Positions 47,899 to 56,549 of a DNA stretch of 64,000 bases are shown piece after piece. Both the position numbers and the translations under genes were made by a program. The notes under the pieces were generated by a model. It did not search any database. It worked only from the letters and a program-made list of their open reading frames with translations, and was not told where the DNA came from. Each line of letters opens with the position of its first letter. Position 1 is the first letter of the stretch. This DNA comes from Candidatus Fimenecus excrementavium (GTDB lineage: Bacteria; Bacillota; Clostridia; Oscillospirales; Acutalibacteraceae). The stretch covers positions 1 to 64,000 of the forward strand of contig DVGI01000013.1 in assembly GCA_018712805.1 (NCBI GenBank). Reading direction: 5' to 3'.

Positions 47899-49332
47899 AT
47901 GGACGACGCAGACCCCGGGAATATTATTTTAAAACTTGTTTTGCTTTTCATTCTGACCTTGCTCAACGCCTTTTTTGCCATGTCGGAAATTGCAATTATT
48001 TCACTCAACGACGCAAAAATCGACAAAATGGCAGAGGAAGGCCACAAACGTGCCCGGCAGGTCAAAAAACTGACCGCAAATTCCAGCAACTTTCTTTCGA
48101 CCATTCAAATCGGCGTAACGCTCGCCGGCTTCTTAACTTCCGCGACGGCGGCACAGAGCTTTGCGACGATGCTCACAAACGCGCTTGCGGGAACCGCGAT
48201 TGCAAATGTAATTCCGCTCGGCGTTATCAGCGGCGTTTCGACGGTGCTTATCACCCTGATCACCTCGTATTTTTCGTTGGTGCTCGGTGAACTCGCGCCC
48301 AAGAAAATCGCCATGCAGAAGCCCGAAAAGGTTTCGTTTACGGTTGTGCCGGTTCTTTTATTTGTAAGCCGTGTGACTTTGCCGTTTGTGAAAATTCTTT
48401 CGGTTTCCACAAATGCGGTTGTGCGTTTATTCGGGCTTGACCCCAACGCCGACGAAGAAGAAGTCACCGAAGAAGAAATCCGCATGATGGTGGACGTCGG
48501 TCAGGAAAAAGGCGTGATTGAAGACGTCCAAAAGGAAATGATTAACAACATTTTCGAGTTTGACGACATTGACGTAGCGGACATTATGACCCACCGCACG
48601 GATATAGCGTGCATTGACGTGGAGGACTCGCTTTCGGACGCCATTAAACTCGCGATTGAAGAAGGCTATTCGAGAATTCCGGTTTATGAAGAGGACCCCG
48701 ACAACATTGTCGGCATTATCTATATCAAAGATTTGCTGAAATATGTCGGCACATCGCTTCCGAAAACCAAAGGGCTTAAAGACATTATGCGCGATGCCTA
48801 TTTTGTGCCGGAAAGCAAACGCTGCGGCGCGCTGTTCTCGGAACTGACCGAAAAGCACATTCAAATGGCGATTGTCGTAGACGAATACGGCGGCACCGCG
48901 GGTCTTGTAACGCTTGAGGACATTGTGGAAGCCATTGTCGGCAACATTCAGGACGAATACGACAACGAGGACGAGGAAATCTCGAAAATCAACGAAACCA
49001 CCTTTACAATCGACGGCATTACGGACTTGGAAGAAGTCGAGGAGCAACTCGGCATCAAATTCCCGAAAGACGACTACGACACGCTCGGCGGGTTCATTAT
49101 CAGCCGGCTCGGCTTTTTGCCGCAGGACGGCGAGATGAACACCGTGGAATATGAGAACATCCGCTTTACGGTTTTGAACGTGGAAGAACGGCGAATCGGC
49201 AAAGTGAAAGTAGAAATTTTGCCGAAGCCCGAAAACGCGGAGGACGCGCCGGCAGAGGAAAAGAAATCCATTTTTGAGCGCGGACGTAAAGAGGAAAAAG
49301 ACAAAGAGAAAGAAAAAGACGACGAAGATTAA
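47899..49332 (+). CDS. CNNM/CorC (hemolysin C-like) CBS-domain membrane protein
   Basis: The ATG at 47899 is preferred, with AAAGGAG about 13 nt upstream; the TTG at 47875 would have no ribosome site. The 477-residue protein has a DUF21 membrane domain (four hydrophobic segments to about 145), tandem CBS domains (about 200-330) and a CorC_HlyC C-terminal domain, ending in a very charged Lys/Glu tail. Family members are linked to magnesium/cobalt or sodium export. The 'hemolysin' name is historical. Confidence 0.9.
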   Translation: MDDADPGNIILKLVLLFILTLLNAFFAMSEIAIISLNDAKIDKMAEEGHKRARQVKKLTANSSNFLSTIQIGVTLAGFLTSATAAQSFATMLTNALAGTAIANVIPLGVISGVSTVLITLITSYFSLVLGELAPKKIAMQKPEKVSFTVVPVLLFVSRVTLPFVKILSVSTNAVVRLFGLDPNADEEEVTEEEIRMMVDVGQEKGVIEDVQKEMINNIFEFDDIDVADIMTHRTDIACIDVEDSLSDAIKLAIEEGYSRIPVYEEDPDNIVGIIYIKDLLKYVGTSLPKTKGLKDIMRDAYFVPESKRCGALFSELTEKHIQMAIVVDEYGGTAGLVTLEDIVEAIVGNIQDEYDNEDEEISKINETTFTIDGITDLEEVEEQLGIKFPKDDYDTLGGFIISRLGFLPQDGEMNTVEYENIRFTVLNVEERRIGKVKVEILPKPENAEDAPAEEKKSIFERGRKEEKDKEKEKDDED

Positions 49333-49350
49333 ATCGTCTGATAAACAAAA

Positions 49351-49383
49351 AGAAAACGACCGGTTTTTGCCGGTCGTTTTTTC
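49351..49383. terminator. Bidirectional terminator
   Basis: AAAACGACCGG/CCGGTCGTTTT with a T-rich loop, between the convergent CNNM-like and araD genes. Confidence 0.85.
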
Positions 49384-49404
49384 ATGGGTTTATTAGCTAA
49401 AAAA

Positions 49405-50109
49405 TTATTTGGTTTTCTTCCCCTGCCCGTAATAGGCGTTGGCGCCGTGTTTGCGCAGATAGTGCTTGTCGAGCAATTCCTGCTGCATGGGCGGAAGCGC
49501 GGGGTTAAGCATTTTCGCGTGCCAAGCCATAAAGGCGAGTTCTTCCAACACAACGGCATTGTGCACGGCGTTTTTCGGGCTTGTACCCCAACAGAACGGG
49601 CCGTGGCTGTGGACCAAAACGGCTGGAATATCGTTCGCACTTTTATCGCGGAACGTTTCCACAATCACGTTGCCGGTTTCCAGCTCATATTTGCCGCCGA
49701 TTTCTTCGGGCGTCATTTTACGCGTACAAGGAATTTCGCCGTAAAAATAGTCGCCGTGGGTGGTGCCGAGCGCTTCAATCCCCTGCCCCGCCTGGGCAAA
49801 GGTGGTTGCCCAGCGCGAATGGGTGTGGACAATCCCGCCGATGTCGGGAAAGGCGTTATAAAGCACCACGTGGGTGTCGGTGTCGGACGAGGGGTTCAAA
49901 TCCCCTTCGACCTTTTCGCCGGTTTTAAGCGACACGACGACCATATTCTCCGGGCGCATGGTGTCATATTCCACGCCGGAGGGTTTAATCACCATTAAGC
50001 CTTTTTCGCGGTCCACGCCGGAGACGTTGCCCCAGGTGAAGGTGACGAGGTCATATTTCGGCAGCAGCAAATTGGCTTCAAAAACCGCCTGTTTTAATTC
50101 TTCGAGCAT
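49405..50109 (-). CDS. araD: L-ribulose-5-phosphate 4-epimerase
   Basis: The 234-residue class II aldolase-fold protein has metal-binding [11 protein letters not shown] (about 95-105) and the HGPFCWG segment (about 168). It converts L-ribulose-5-phosphate to D-xylulose-5-phosphate, the last step that feeds arabinose into the pentose phosphate pathway. It lies 10 nt after araA. Confidence 0.95.
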   Translation of the reverse strand: MLEELKQAVFEANLLLPKYDLVTFTWGNVSGVDREKGLMVIKPSGVEYDTMRPENMVVVSLKTGEKVEGDLNPSSDTDTHVVLYNAFPDIGGIVHTHSRWATTFAQAGQGIEALGTTHGDYFYGEIPCTRKMTPEEIGGKYELETGNVIVETFRDKSANDIPAVLVHSHGPFCWGTSPKNAVHNAVVLEELAFMAWHAKMLNPALPPMQQELLDKHYLRKHGANAYYGQGKKTK

Positions 50110-50119
50110 CGTTTTTCCC

Positions 50120-51595
50120 TCACTTTAACTTCCACGCAAGGTCGTTTAAGAACAACTCCTGTTCAAGCGACGCGGGCGTGGTATCTTTTGTGATGTGAAC
50201 GAACTCAATATCCATAATCCGCGCCCAGTCTTTGAGCATTTCGGGGGTCGCGTCATAGGTCAGAACGGTGTGATGCGCGCCGCCCGCCAAAATCCAGCAT
50301 TCCGCGCCGGTGCGAAGGTCCGGCATGGCGCGCCACATAACGCGCGCGACGGGAAGGTTGGGCATCGGCAAAATCGGTTTGACTGCTTCAATATCCTGGC
50401 AAATCATGCGAAGTCTTCCGCCCATATCGACAAGGCTCACAACGCAGGCTTTCCCGGGGTGTCCCTCAAAAACAAGGCGTGCGGGGTCTGCTTTGCCGCC
50501 GATGCCGAGCGGGTGAACTTCAATGCGCGGGCGTTCCGCCGCGACGCTGGGGCAAACTTCGAGCATATGCGCGCCGAGCGAATATTCCGCGCCTTTTTGG
50601 AGGTTGTAAGTATAATCTTCCATAAACGCAGAGCCGCCGGTCATACCCTCGGTCATCGCTTTAATTACTGCGGTCATTGCGGCAACTTTCCAGTCTCCCT
50701 CGCCGCCGTAGCCGTAGCCCTGCTCCATTAAGCGCTGGGAAGCAAGCCCGGGGAGCTGTTCCATACCGTATAAATCTTCAAATGTATTGGAAAATGCCTT
50801 GCAGCCCTCACGGTCAAGCATTTTCTTCATGGCGATTTCTTCTTTTGCCTGATAGCGCACCGCGTCAAGGTTATCCGTCGCCATGGTATAGCGTTCGGCG
50901 TATTCCTGCATCAGCGCGTCCACCTCTTCTTCGGTGACTTTGCCGATTTCTTCGACCAATTCGCCCACGGGCCAGGTGTTGACCTGCCAGCCCAATTGCA
51001 TTTGAGCGCCGACCTTGTCGCCCTCGGTCACCGCAACATTGCGCATGTTGTCGCCGAAGCGCATGACCTTGAGGCTGCGTGAGAACGCCGCCGCCACCGC
51101 GGAACGCATCCAGTCGCCGAGCCGCTTGAGAACATCTTCATCCTGCCAATAGCCCATAATTACCTTGCGCGGCATCCGAAGCCGCGCGGCAATAAAGCCG
51201 TGCTCGCGGTCGCCGTGGGCCGCCTGGTTCAAGTTCATGAAATCCATGTCGATTTCATCGTTCGGAATTTCGCGGTTATATTGCGTGGCAAAATGGCAAT
51301 AGGGCTTTTGTAGTTTTGAAAGCCCGTCAATCCACATTTTAGACGGCGAGAAAGTGTGCATCCAGGTGATAAGTCCGGCGCACTTGTCCTGATAATTCGC
51401 TTCTTTGACGACGTTCGAGATTTCCTCGGGGGTTTTCGCCGTCACTTTATAAACGACTTTACACGGCAAAACGCCGCTTTTGTTCATGGTGTCCGCCATT
51501 TCTTTGGCACGCGATGCCACGATTTCCAAAACCTCGGGGCCGTAAAGGAACTGACTGCCGACCACAAACCAAAATTCATATTCTTTCATTTGCAT
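50120..51595 (-). CDS. araA: L-arabinose isomerase
   Basis: The ATG at 51595 has GAGGTG six bases upstream. The 491-residue protein opens [14 protein letters not shown], the AraA N-terminal hallmark, with catalytic Glu and His residues further in. It converts L-arabinose to L-ribulose. Order is araB-araA-araD, all intact. No arabinose transporter or AraR-type repressor is in the window. Confidence 0.96.
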   Translation of the reverse strand: MQMKEYEFWFVVGSQFLYGPEVLEIVASRAKEMADTMNKSGVLPCKVVYKVTAKTPEEISNVVKEANYQDKCAGLITWMHTFSPSKMWIDGLSKLQKPYCHFATQYNREIPNDEIDMDFMNLNQAAHGDREHGFIAARLRMPRKVIMGYWQDEDVLKRLGDWMRSAVAAAFSRSLKVMRFGDNMRNVAVTEGDKVGAQMQLGWQVNTWPVGELVEEIGKVTEEEVDALMQEYAERYTMATDNLDAVRYQAKEEIAMKKMLDREGCKAFSNTFEDLYGMEQLPGLASQRLMEQGYGYGGEGDWKVAAMTAVIKAMTEGMTGGSAFMEDYTYNLQKGAEYSLGAHMLEVCPSVAAERPRIEVHPLGIGGKADPARLVFEGHPGKACVVSLVDMGGRLRMICQDIEAVKPILPMPNLPVARVMWRAMPDLRTGAECWILAGGAHHTVLTYDATPEMLKDWARIMDIEFVHITKDTTPASLEQELFLNDLAWKLK

Positions 51596-51623
51596 ATTTG
51601 TCACCTCATCGGATAGTTTTCTG

Positions 51624-53222
51624 TTACAGGGATTTGACGGCCGCTTCTTCAACGGGAAGTGCGCGGCGGTAACGCGTCATATAAGCGTTAAAGCCGTTTA
51701 CGTCTTCTTCGTCCGGCTCGACGCACGAACCCGCGTTTTCGCCGAATACTTTTTCCGCAAGATAGCTTTCGAGCGTTTCGCCCGGTTGTTTTTCACGCAG
51801 GTAAGAAGCAAGCAGCGCAATGCCCCAAGCGCCGCCCTCCCCTGCGGTTTCCATCACCACAACCGGGGTGTGCATAGCGCCCGCCAACAGCTTTTGCCCG
51901 ACCAGCGGCGTTTTGAATAAGCCGCCGTGTCCGCAAAGGCGGTCAAGCGCGATATGTTCTTTCTCGAACAAAATGTCCATGCCCAACCGCAAAGTCGCCA
52001 TTGTGCTAAATAAAAGCGTTCTTGCGAAATTGGGAAGTGTAAGCGTGCTTTCGGGGCGGCGCAAAAACAGCGGACGACCGTCGGAAAGCCCCGCGACCGG
52101 CTCACCGGCATAGCAGTTGTAAGAAACCAAGCCGCCGCAATCTTTGTCGCCTTGCAGCGCGGCTTCGTAAAACGCATCATACAGCGCGGGTTTGGAAAGG
52201 TTTGCGTTTCCTATCTTCAGCACGTCGGAAAAGAGACGAATCCACGCGTCCAAATCGGAAGTGCAGGTATTGCAGTGCACCATTGCAACAGGCGCGCCGG
52301 TCGGCGTAGTGACCATATCAATTTCGGGATAAACCCCGGAAAGCGGCTTTTCGAGCACCGCCATAGAGAAAATCGAAGTCCCTGCGGAGACGTTGCCGGT
52401 GCGCGGTGCGACGCTGTTTGTAGCGACCATGCCCGTGCCGGCGTCCCCCTCCGGCGGGCAAAACGGAGCACCCGGTTGTAAAGCGCCGGACGGGTCTAAC
52501 AGCTTCGCACCCTCAGCGGTGAGATGCCCTGCGTTTTCGCCGGCAGAAAGTACTTTCGGCAAAAGGTCACGTAAGGGCTTTTGAAAACCGTGCGAAGCCG
52601 CGGCGGCGTCAAACTGCGCGAGCATTTTTTCATCATAATCACAAACGGCGCTGTCTATCGGGAACATCCCGGAAGCTTCGCCCACGCCGAGCACTTTTTC
52701 GCCGGTCAGAATCCAATGGATATAGCCGGCAAGCGTGGTGAGAAACGCTACATTCGGCAAATGCGCTTCGCCTTTTAAAATCGACTGATACAAATGCGCC
52801 GCACTCCAACGCTGCGGGATATTAAAATTTAAAAGCGCGGTCAATTCTTCGGACGCTTCGGCGGTCATCGTGTTGCGCCAGGTGCGAAACGGCACGAGCA
52901 GATTATCTTGCTTATCAAACGGCAGATAGCCGTGCATCATTGCGGAAATGCCGATAGACCCGATTTTATGCAAGGTCACGCCGTATTCTTGAAAAACGGA
53001 ATCTGTAAGCTCGCGGTAGCAGCTTTGCAGTCCCGCGACGGCATCTTCCAAACGATAGGTCCAAACGCCGTCTTCCAGCCGGTTTTCCCAGGAAAATGCG
53101 CCGGAAGCGAGCGGCGTGTGGTCTTCGCCGATTAAAACCGCTTTAATCCGCGTTGAACCAAATTCCACGCCGAGAGAAGTCCGCCCGTTTTCGAGACAGT
53201 CTTTAATTTTTTGCTGTTCCAA
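51624..53222 (-). CDS. araB: Ribulokinase-type FGGY sugar kinase
   Basis: The 532-residue FGGY-family kinase has the N-terminal nucleotide-binding [13 protein letters not shown] and the C-terminal [15 protein letters not shown]. The operon position upstream of araA and araD makes L-ribulokinase the best reading; by sequence alone xylulokinase-like enzymes are also possible. It phosphorylates L-ribulose with ATP. Confidence 0.9.
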   Translation of the reverse strand: MEQQKIKDCLENGRTSLGVEFGSTRIKAVLIGEDHTPLASGAFSWENRLEDGVWTYRLEDAVAGLQSCYRELTDSVFQEYGVTLHKIGSIGISAMMHGYLPFDKQDNLLVPFRTWRNTMTAEASEELTALLNFNIPQRWSAAHLYQSILKGEAHLPNVAFLTTLAGYIHWILTGEKVLGVGEASGMFPIDSAVCDYDEKMLAQFDAAAASHGFQKPLRDLLPKVLSAGENAGHLTAEGAKLLDPSGALQPGAPFCPPEGDAGTGMVATNSVAPRTGNVSAGTSIFSMAVLEKPLSGVYPEIDMVTTPTGAPVAMVHCNTCTSDLDAWIRLFSDVLKIGNANLSKPALYDAFYEAALQGDKDCGGLVSYNCYAGEPVAGLSDGRPLFLRRPESTLTLPNFARTLLFSTMATLRLGMDILFEKEHIALDRLCGHGGLFKTPLVGQKLLAGAMHTPVVVMETAGEGGAWGIALLASYLREKQPGETLESYLAEKVFGENAGSCVEPDEEDVNGFNAYMTRYRRALPVEEAAVKSL

Positions 53223-53254
53223 GCTGTTCCCTCCCGAAAAAAGTTCTTTGTATA

Positions 53255-53283
53255 ATGATAGCGCACCGGGAAACGTTACGCAA
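53255..53283 (-). promoter_or_regulatory. Promoter of the ara operon
   Basis: On the minus strand TTGCGT, 17 bp, TATCAT. The spacer holds an AACGTT centre that could be part of a LacI-type operator, which is weak inference. Confidence 0.5.
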
Positions 53284-53310
53284 GCTTTTTTCTGTGTTTT
53301 TCGGCGCTAA

Positions 53311-53347
53311 AAAGTAAAAAAATGCCGGACAAATTGTCCGGCATTTT
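53311..53347 (-). terminator. Terminator of the GH2-tail gene
   Basis: AAAATGCCGGAC/GTCCGGCATTTT with a minus-strand T-run. Confidence 0.85.
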
Positions 53348-53358
53348 AAAGTGCAGAT

Positions 53359-54141
53359 TTAAGATTTCGAAATTTTTTGCAAGGCCTCTTCGGCGGTGTT
53401 TTCCATACCTTCGGGCAGTTTCTTTGAAAACGCCGTGAGCAGCTGATTTACGGTAAAGCCGTCAAACAGCGCAAGCATGCCTTCGCTTAACGGGAAGCCG
53501 AGTTTTTCGGCAAAGCCCGCCGTAAATTCCATAAGCAACGCTTTCCCCTGTTCGTTTGCGCGAATGTCGCCGATGGTGTCGTAAATGCTGAAATGAGCGG
53601 CATCATGCGGCATTTGTTCCGCTTCTTCCGGGTGTTTGTTACCGGGCGCGGGAATTTGCTGTAACAAAGCGTTGACCATAGGCAGCGCGCCCTGCGGCAG
53701 GCGGCTTCCCGCCATGGAAATAATCTTTTCGAGCGTGAAATTCTTGACCATGGCAAGCATACCTTTGCCGATATTCATATTCATTTCTCTGCCGATATAG
53801 TCAATCGCGCCTTCGACAAGTTTTCCGCCGGCTTCGGTCTTCATAATATCGCCGAGCTTATCCTGCACGGACAAATAGCCTTCGCGCAGTGTCAGCGGTT
53901 CCGCTTCGCCGCCCTCGAACCAGTTGACAGCACCCGTGCCGACGTTGCTGTTTTTCAGCTCATATTCGGGGTTCGGTTCTTTGACGCGCAAAAGCGTAAT
54001 GGTGTCACTCTCTAACCCCGAAGTTGCGGTCAGCGTGTTTTCGCCGTCTTTATGCGGCACGTTTTCAAACAGGAACACCTTGTCGCCGTCGGCACTGCCG
54101 ATTTTGTCACGCCAGCCAAAAGGTCTAACAGTCGTTTCCAT
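53359..54141 (-). CDS. Stand-alone protein resembling the C-terminal tail of GH2 glycosidases
   Basis: The 260 residues match the non-catalytic end of clostridial GH2 beta-galactosidase-like enzymes: an Ig-like strand set (KVFLFENVPHKDGEN, then RVKEPNPEY) followed by two tandem repeats of about 75 residues. The repeats begin YLSVQDKLGDIM (about 90) and FSIYDTIGDIR (about 184). No catalytic domain is present. It has a perfect GGAGG site 5 nt before the ATG, so it is probably translated rather than a dead remnant. The function is unknown. Confidence 0.65.
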   Translation of the reverse strand: METTVRPFGWRDKIGSADGDKVFLFENVPHKDGENTLTATSGLESDTITLLRVKEPNPEYELKNSNVGTGAVNWFEGGEAEPLTLREGYLSVQDKLGDIMKTEAGGKLVEGAIDYIGREMNMNIGKGMLAMVKNFTLEKIISMAGSRLPQGALPMVNALLQQIPAPGNKHPEEAEQMPHDAAHFSIYDTIGDIRANEQGKALLMEFTAGFAEKLGFPLSEGMLALFDGFTVNQLLTAFSKKLPEGMENTAEEALQKISKS

Positions 54142-54308
54142 AATAGCCTCCTTGTTTTTGATTTTTAACCATGCAAATCAACGAATAAGGATTATGTTAT
54201 TTATAAGTATACCAAAAACCACAAAAAGTCCATCAAAAAACGAAAATTTCAAGCAAATTCTCGAAAATAGTTTTGTTTGTTCCTGCGGCGCTTTCGGTGC
54301 GCGGTGAA

Positions 54309-54337
54309 TTGCAGAAGACGCGGAAATATGCTATACT
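54309..54337 (+). promoter_or_regulatory. Promoter of the HAD phosphatase gene
   Basis: TTGCAG, 17 bp, TATACT, 34 bp before the ATG. Confidence 0.65.
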
Positions 54338-54371
54338 TTTAGGCGGATATTTATAAAAGGAAAAGGACTTT

Positions 54372-55220
54372 ATGAAAACGCTTTACATTTCAGATTTGGA
54401 CGGCACGCTTCTAAATAACAGCGGGCACATTTCGGAAAACAGCCTTGCGATTCTCAATCATCTTTCAGAAAAAGGGCTTTTATTTTCGATTGCAACCGCC
54501 CGCAGCATTATGACGGCGCCCGACCTTTTAGGTGAACTTCGGCTCAACGCGCCGATTGTATTGATGAACGGCGTGTTTTTGTTTGATTTGAAAGCAAACA
54601 AGGCGGTGCGCTATCACGAAATTGATGAAAAATCGCTTGATGCGGTGCTTTCCGTCTTTTCGGCACACAACAAAACGCCGTTGCTGTTTTTGTTCGGCGA
54701 CGACGGTTTGCTTTCGATTTTTTACACGGAGTTGAGGCTGAAAGTCCAGCAGGATTTTTACGCGCAGCGCGAAAAGAGCTTTGCCGGGCGGTTTCGGCGC
54801 GTGGAGCGTCTTTTTGTGCCGGCGCGTCAACACGCGGTGTATGTGAACCTTGTGGATTTATATGAAGAACTCGCGCCCGTTGCCGAAGCGCTGAAAGCTA
54901 TTCCCGGCGTTGCATTTTCATTTTACAGCGACACCTATTCCCCTTACTGGTTTTTGGAAGTCTACGCCGCGAGCGCAAGCAAAGCGAACGGTGCGTTGGA
55001 AGTAAAAAAGATGACCGGCGCGGACCGCATTGCCGCGTTCGGTGACAATTTAAACGACCTGTCGCTGTTCGCCTGCGCCGACGAAACGTATGCCGTAGCG
55101 AACGCCGTGGACGAAGTCAAGCGATGCGCCACAGCCGTCATTCAAAGCAACGAGGAGGACGGCGTGGCGGCGTTTTTGCTGCAAAAATTCTCGGAAAAAT
55201 CCATTGACAACGAGGGGTAA
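54372..55220 (+). CDS. HAD-superfamily (Cof-like) phosphatase
   Basis: The 282-residue protein has the nucleophile motif ISDLDGTLLNN (Asp9, Asp11), a cap domain of the Cof type and the C-terminal GDNLNDLSLF. Members hydrolyse phosphate from sugar phosphates or nucleotides in the cytoplasm. Specificity cannot be told from sequence. Its 3' end contains the -35 box of the tRNA promoter. Confidence 0.93.
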   Translation: MKTLYISDLDGTLLNNSGHISENSLAILNHLSEKGLLFSIATARSIMTAPDLLGELRLNAPIVLMNGVFLFDLKANKAVRYHEIDEKSLDAVLSVFSAHNKTPLLFLFGDDGLLSIFYTELRLKVQQDFYAQREKSFAGRFRRVERLFVPARQHAVYVNLVDLYEELAPVAEALKAIPGVAFSFYSDTYSPYWFLEVYAASASKANGALEVKKMTGADRIAAFGDNLNDLSLFACADETYAVANAVDEVKRCATAVIQSNEEDGVAAFLLQKFSEKSIDNEG

Positions 55221-55232
55221 TCGTGGTATTAT
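55204..55232 (+). promoter_or_regulatory. Promoter of tRNA-Leu
   Basis: TTGACA, 17 bp, TATTAT. The -35 is a perfect consensus and overlaps the end of the HAD gene. Confidence 0.8.
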
Positions 55233-55274
55233 ATTCAAGCGTTGAGCGCCGGAAGGCGTTCCGAAATTGAATAT

Positions 55275-55361
55275 GCGGATATGGCGGAATCGGCAGACGC
55301 GCTAGATTCAGGTTCTAGTCGGGGCAACTCGGTGGAGGTTCAAGTCCTCTTATCCGCACCA
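55275..55361 (+). tRNA. tRNA-Leu (anticodon CAG)
   Basis: The acceptor stem GCGGATA pairs with TATCCGC, followed by A and an encoded CCA. The anticodon arm CTAGA-TTCAGGT-TCTAG shows CAG. A long variable arm of class II type (GTCGGGGCAACTCGGTG region) and the T-arm GAGG-TTCAA-GTCCTC are present. The 3' end is repeated twice downstream in the tandem repeats. Confidence 0.95.
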
Positions 55362-55555
55362 AATCAGAAAGAGTCGCTTTGGCGGCTCTTTTTGATTTTG
55401 CAAGTCATTTTAAGAGGACTTGAACCTGGGAAGGTTTCGGCGTTTGGAAAATGTGCCGGCGGCACATTTTCAGCCGGAAGCGCGAGGGCGGTACCGCACG
55501 CACAGCGTGGGGTGTCCCGAGCGGAAAGTCTGCAAGGCGAAGCCGCCGCAGACGG
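55340..55555 (+). repeat. Tandem repeat unit A (216 bp), beginning inside the tRNA-Leu T-arm
   Basis: The unit starts with the 24-nt tRNA end TCAAGTCC...CACCAAA, passes a terminator hairpin and an inverted T-arm copy, and ends just before a second copy of the same 24 nt. It holds several hairpins: AAAATGTGCC/GGCACATTTT (55448-55470) and GTCTGC...GCAGAC (55528-55553). Confidence 0.9.
55368..55395 (+). terminator. Terminator of tRNA-Leu
   Basis: AAAGAGTCGC/GCGGCTCTTT (one G-U) with a T-run; repeated in unit B. Confidence 0.75.
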
Positions 55556-55568
55556 TCAAGTCCTCTTA
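55411..55568. repeat. Inverted-repeat-bounded element, copy 1 (158 bp)
   Basis: Left end TAAGAGGACTTGAACC and right end GGTCAAGTCCTCTTA are inverted repeats with one missing base. The first 17 bases are the exact reverse complement of the tRNA T-arm (55336-55352). Confidence 0.7.
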
Positions 55569-55770
55569 TCCGCACCAAATCAGAAAGAGTCGCTTTGGCG
55601 GCTCTTTTTGATTTTGCAAGTCATTTTAAGAGGACTTGAACCTGGAAGGTTTCGGCGTTTGGAAAATGTGCCGGCGGCACATTTTCAGCCGGAAGCGCGA
55701 GGGCGGTACCGCACGCAAAGCGTGGGGTGTCCCGAGCGGATAGTCTGCGAGGCAAAGCCGCCGCAGACGG
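55556..55770 (+). repeat. Tandem repeat unit B (215 bp)
   Basis: Nearly identical to unit A; one base shorter and with about five substitutions. Two changes in the GTCTGC hairpin keep it pairable. Its 3' limit is a third copy of the tRNA end. Confidence 0.9.
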
Positions 55771-55783
55771 TCAAGTCCTCTTA
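55627..55783. repeat. Inverted-repeat-bounded element, copy 2 (157 bp)
   Basis: Same ends and internal hairpins as copy 1. Confidence 0.7.
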
Positions 55784-55794
55784 TCCGCACCAAA
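55771..55794 (+). repeat. Third copy of the tRNA-Leu 3' end
   Basis: 24 nt identical to 55340-55363, including CCA. Confidence 0.9.
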
Positions 55795-55827
55795 AAACAG
55801 TTCACACGTTTGTGTGGGCTGTTTTTT
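55792..55827 (+). terminator. Terminator after the repeat array
   Basis: AAAAAACAG..CACAC/GTGTG..CTGTTTTTT around a GTTT loop. Confidence 0.75.
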
Positions 55828-55883
55828 GTAAAAACGGTCTTACATTTATTTGTTATTTTTTTCACAATTTTTCGTTTTTACTA

Positions 55884-55912
55884 TTGCAAAATGGATTTTA
55901 ATGGACTATAAT
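55884..55912 (+). promoter_or_regulatory. Promoter of the TetR-oxidoreductase operon
   Basis: TTGCAA, 17 bp, TATAAT. The 55828-55883 stretch before it holds nothing else I can see. Confidence 0.75.
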
Positions 55913-55918
55913 CAAAAT

Positions 55919-55932
55919 ATAACAAGTGTTAT
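55919..55932. promoter_or_regulatory. Candidate TetR operator
   Basis: ATAACA-AG-TGTTAT, perfect 6-bp arms, at the expected start of transcription and 15 bp before the regulator's ATG. Autorepression is inferred. Confidence 0.6.
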
Positions 55933-55947
55933 TTTATAGGAGCGAGT

Positions 55948-56538
55948 ATGTCGGCGAGAAAACGGATTTTTAAAGAGGACATTCTTTCTGCGGGCATTCG
56001 GGTGATTCAAAAACACGGCGCCGAGGCGCTCACCGTACGCAATATTGCCGGAGAGCTCGGCTGTTCGACGCAGCCGATTTATTCGGAATTTCGCAATTTA
56101 GACGCCTTGAAAGCAGCGCTTCTCCCCTACGCGGAAGAAAAATATTTGCGGTTTTCTTTCACAAACTATAAGTCGTTTGCGCTGGCGTTTTTGGAATTTG
56201 CCCAAACGCAAAAGGAACTGTTCAAATTTTTGTATTTGCGCAAGCGCAAAAACGGCGAAAAGATTATTGAAGACGTAAACTACGATGCCACGGTTAAGCT
56301 TTTGTCTAAAAATTTGGAAATGACCGAGAAACAGGCGAAAGATATGCACCGTTGGATGCAATACTATTGTTATACGCAGGGCGTTATGCTCGCGACCGAT
56401 TACCGGGATTTGTCTTTACAGGAAATGGGCAAAGAGCTGACGGAGCTTTTCAGCATTATGCTTCGGCACTACAAAGCCGTCAAGAGTGAAGAAGAACTCC
56501 AAAATTGGCTCGAGAAAGCCCGAAACCTAATCATATAA
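55948..56538 (+). CDS. TetR/AcrR-family regulator
   Basis: The 196-residue protein has an N-terminal HTH (ALTVRNIAGELGCSTQPIYSEF, about 25-46) and an all-helical ligand domain with no family I can name. It is first in an apparent operon with two redox enzymes; the next start lies 11 nt after its stop. It probably represses that operon through the dyad at 55919. The inducer is unknown. Confidence 0.9.
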   Translation: MSARKRIFKEDILSAGIRVIQKHGAEALTVRNIAGELGCSTQPIYSEFRNLDALKAALLPYAEEKYLRFSFTNYKSFALAFLEFAQTQKELFKFLYLRKRKNGEKIIEDVNYDATVKLLSKNLEMTEKQAKDMHRWMQYYCYTQGVMLATDYRDLSLQEMGKELTELFSIMLRHYKAVKSEEELQNWLEKARNLII

Positions 56539-56549
56539 GGAGGATTTTT

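Noticed and set aside
55340..55794. CRISPR array
   Set aside because: Only two units of about 216 bp, repeats without short unique spacers, and no cas genes.
55242..55901. 219-codon frame spanning tRNA-Leu and the repeats
   Set aside because: It runs through a tRNA gene and two terminators; the internal protein repeat is only the DNA repeat.
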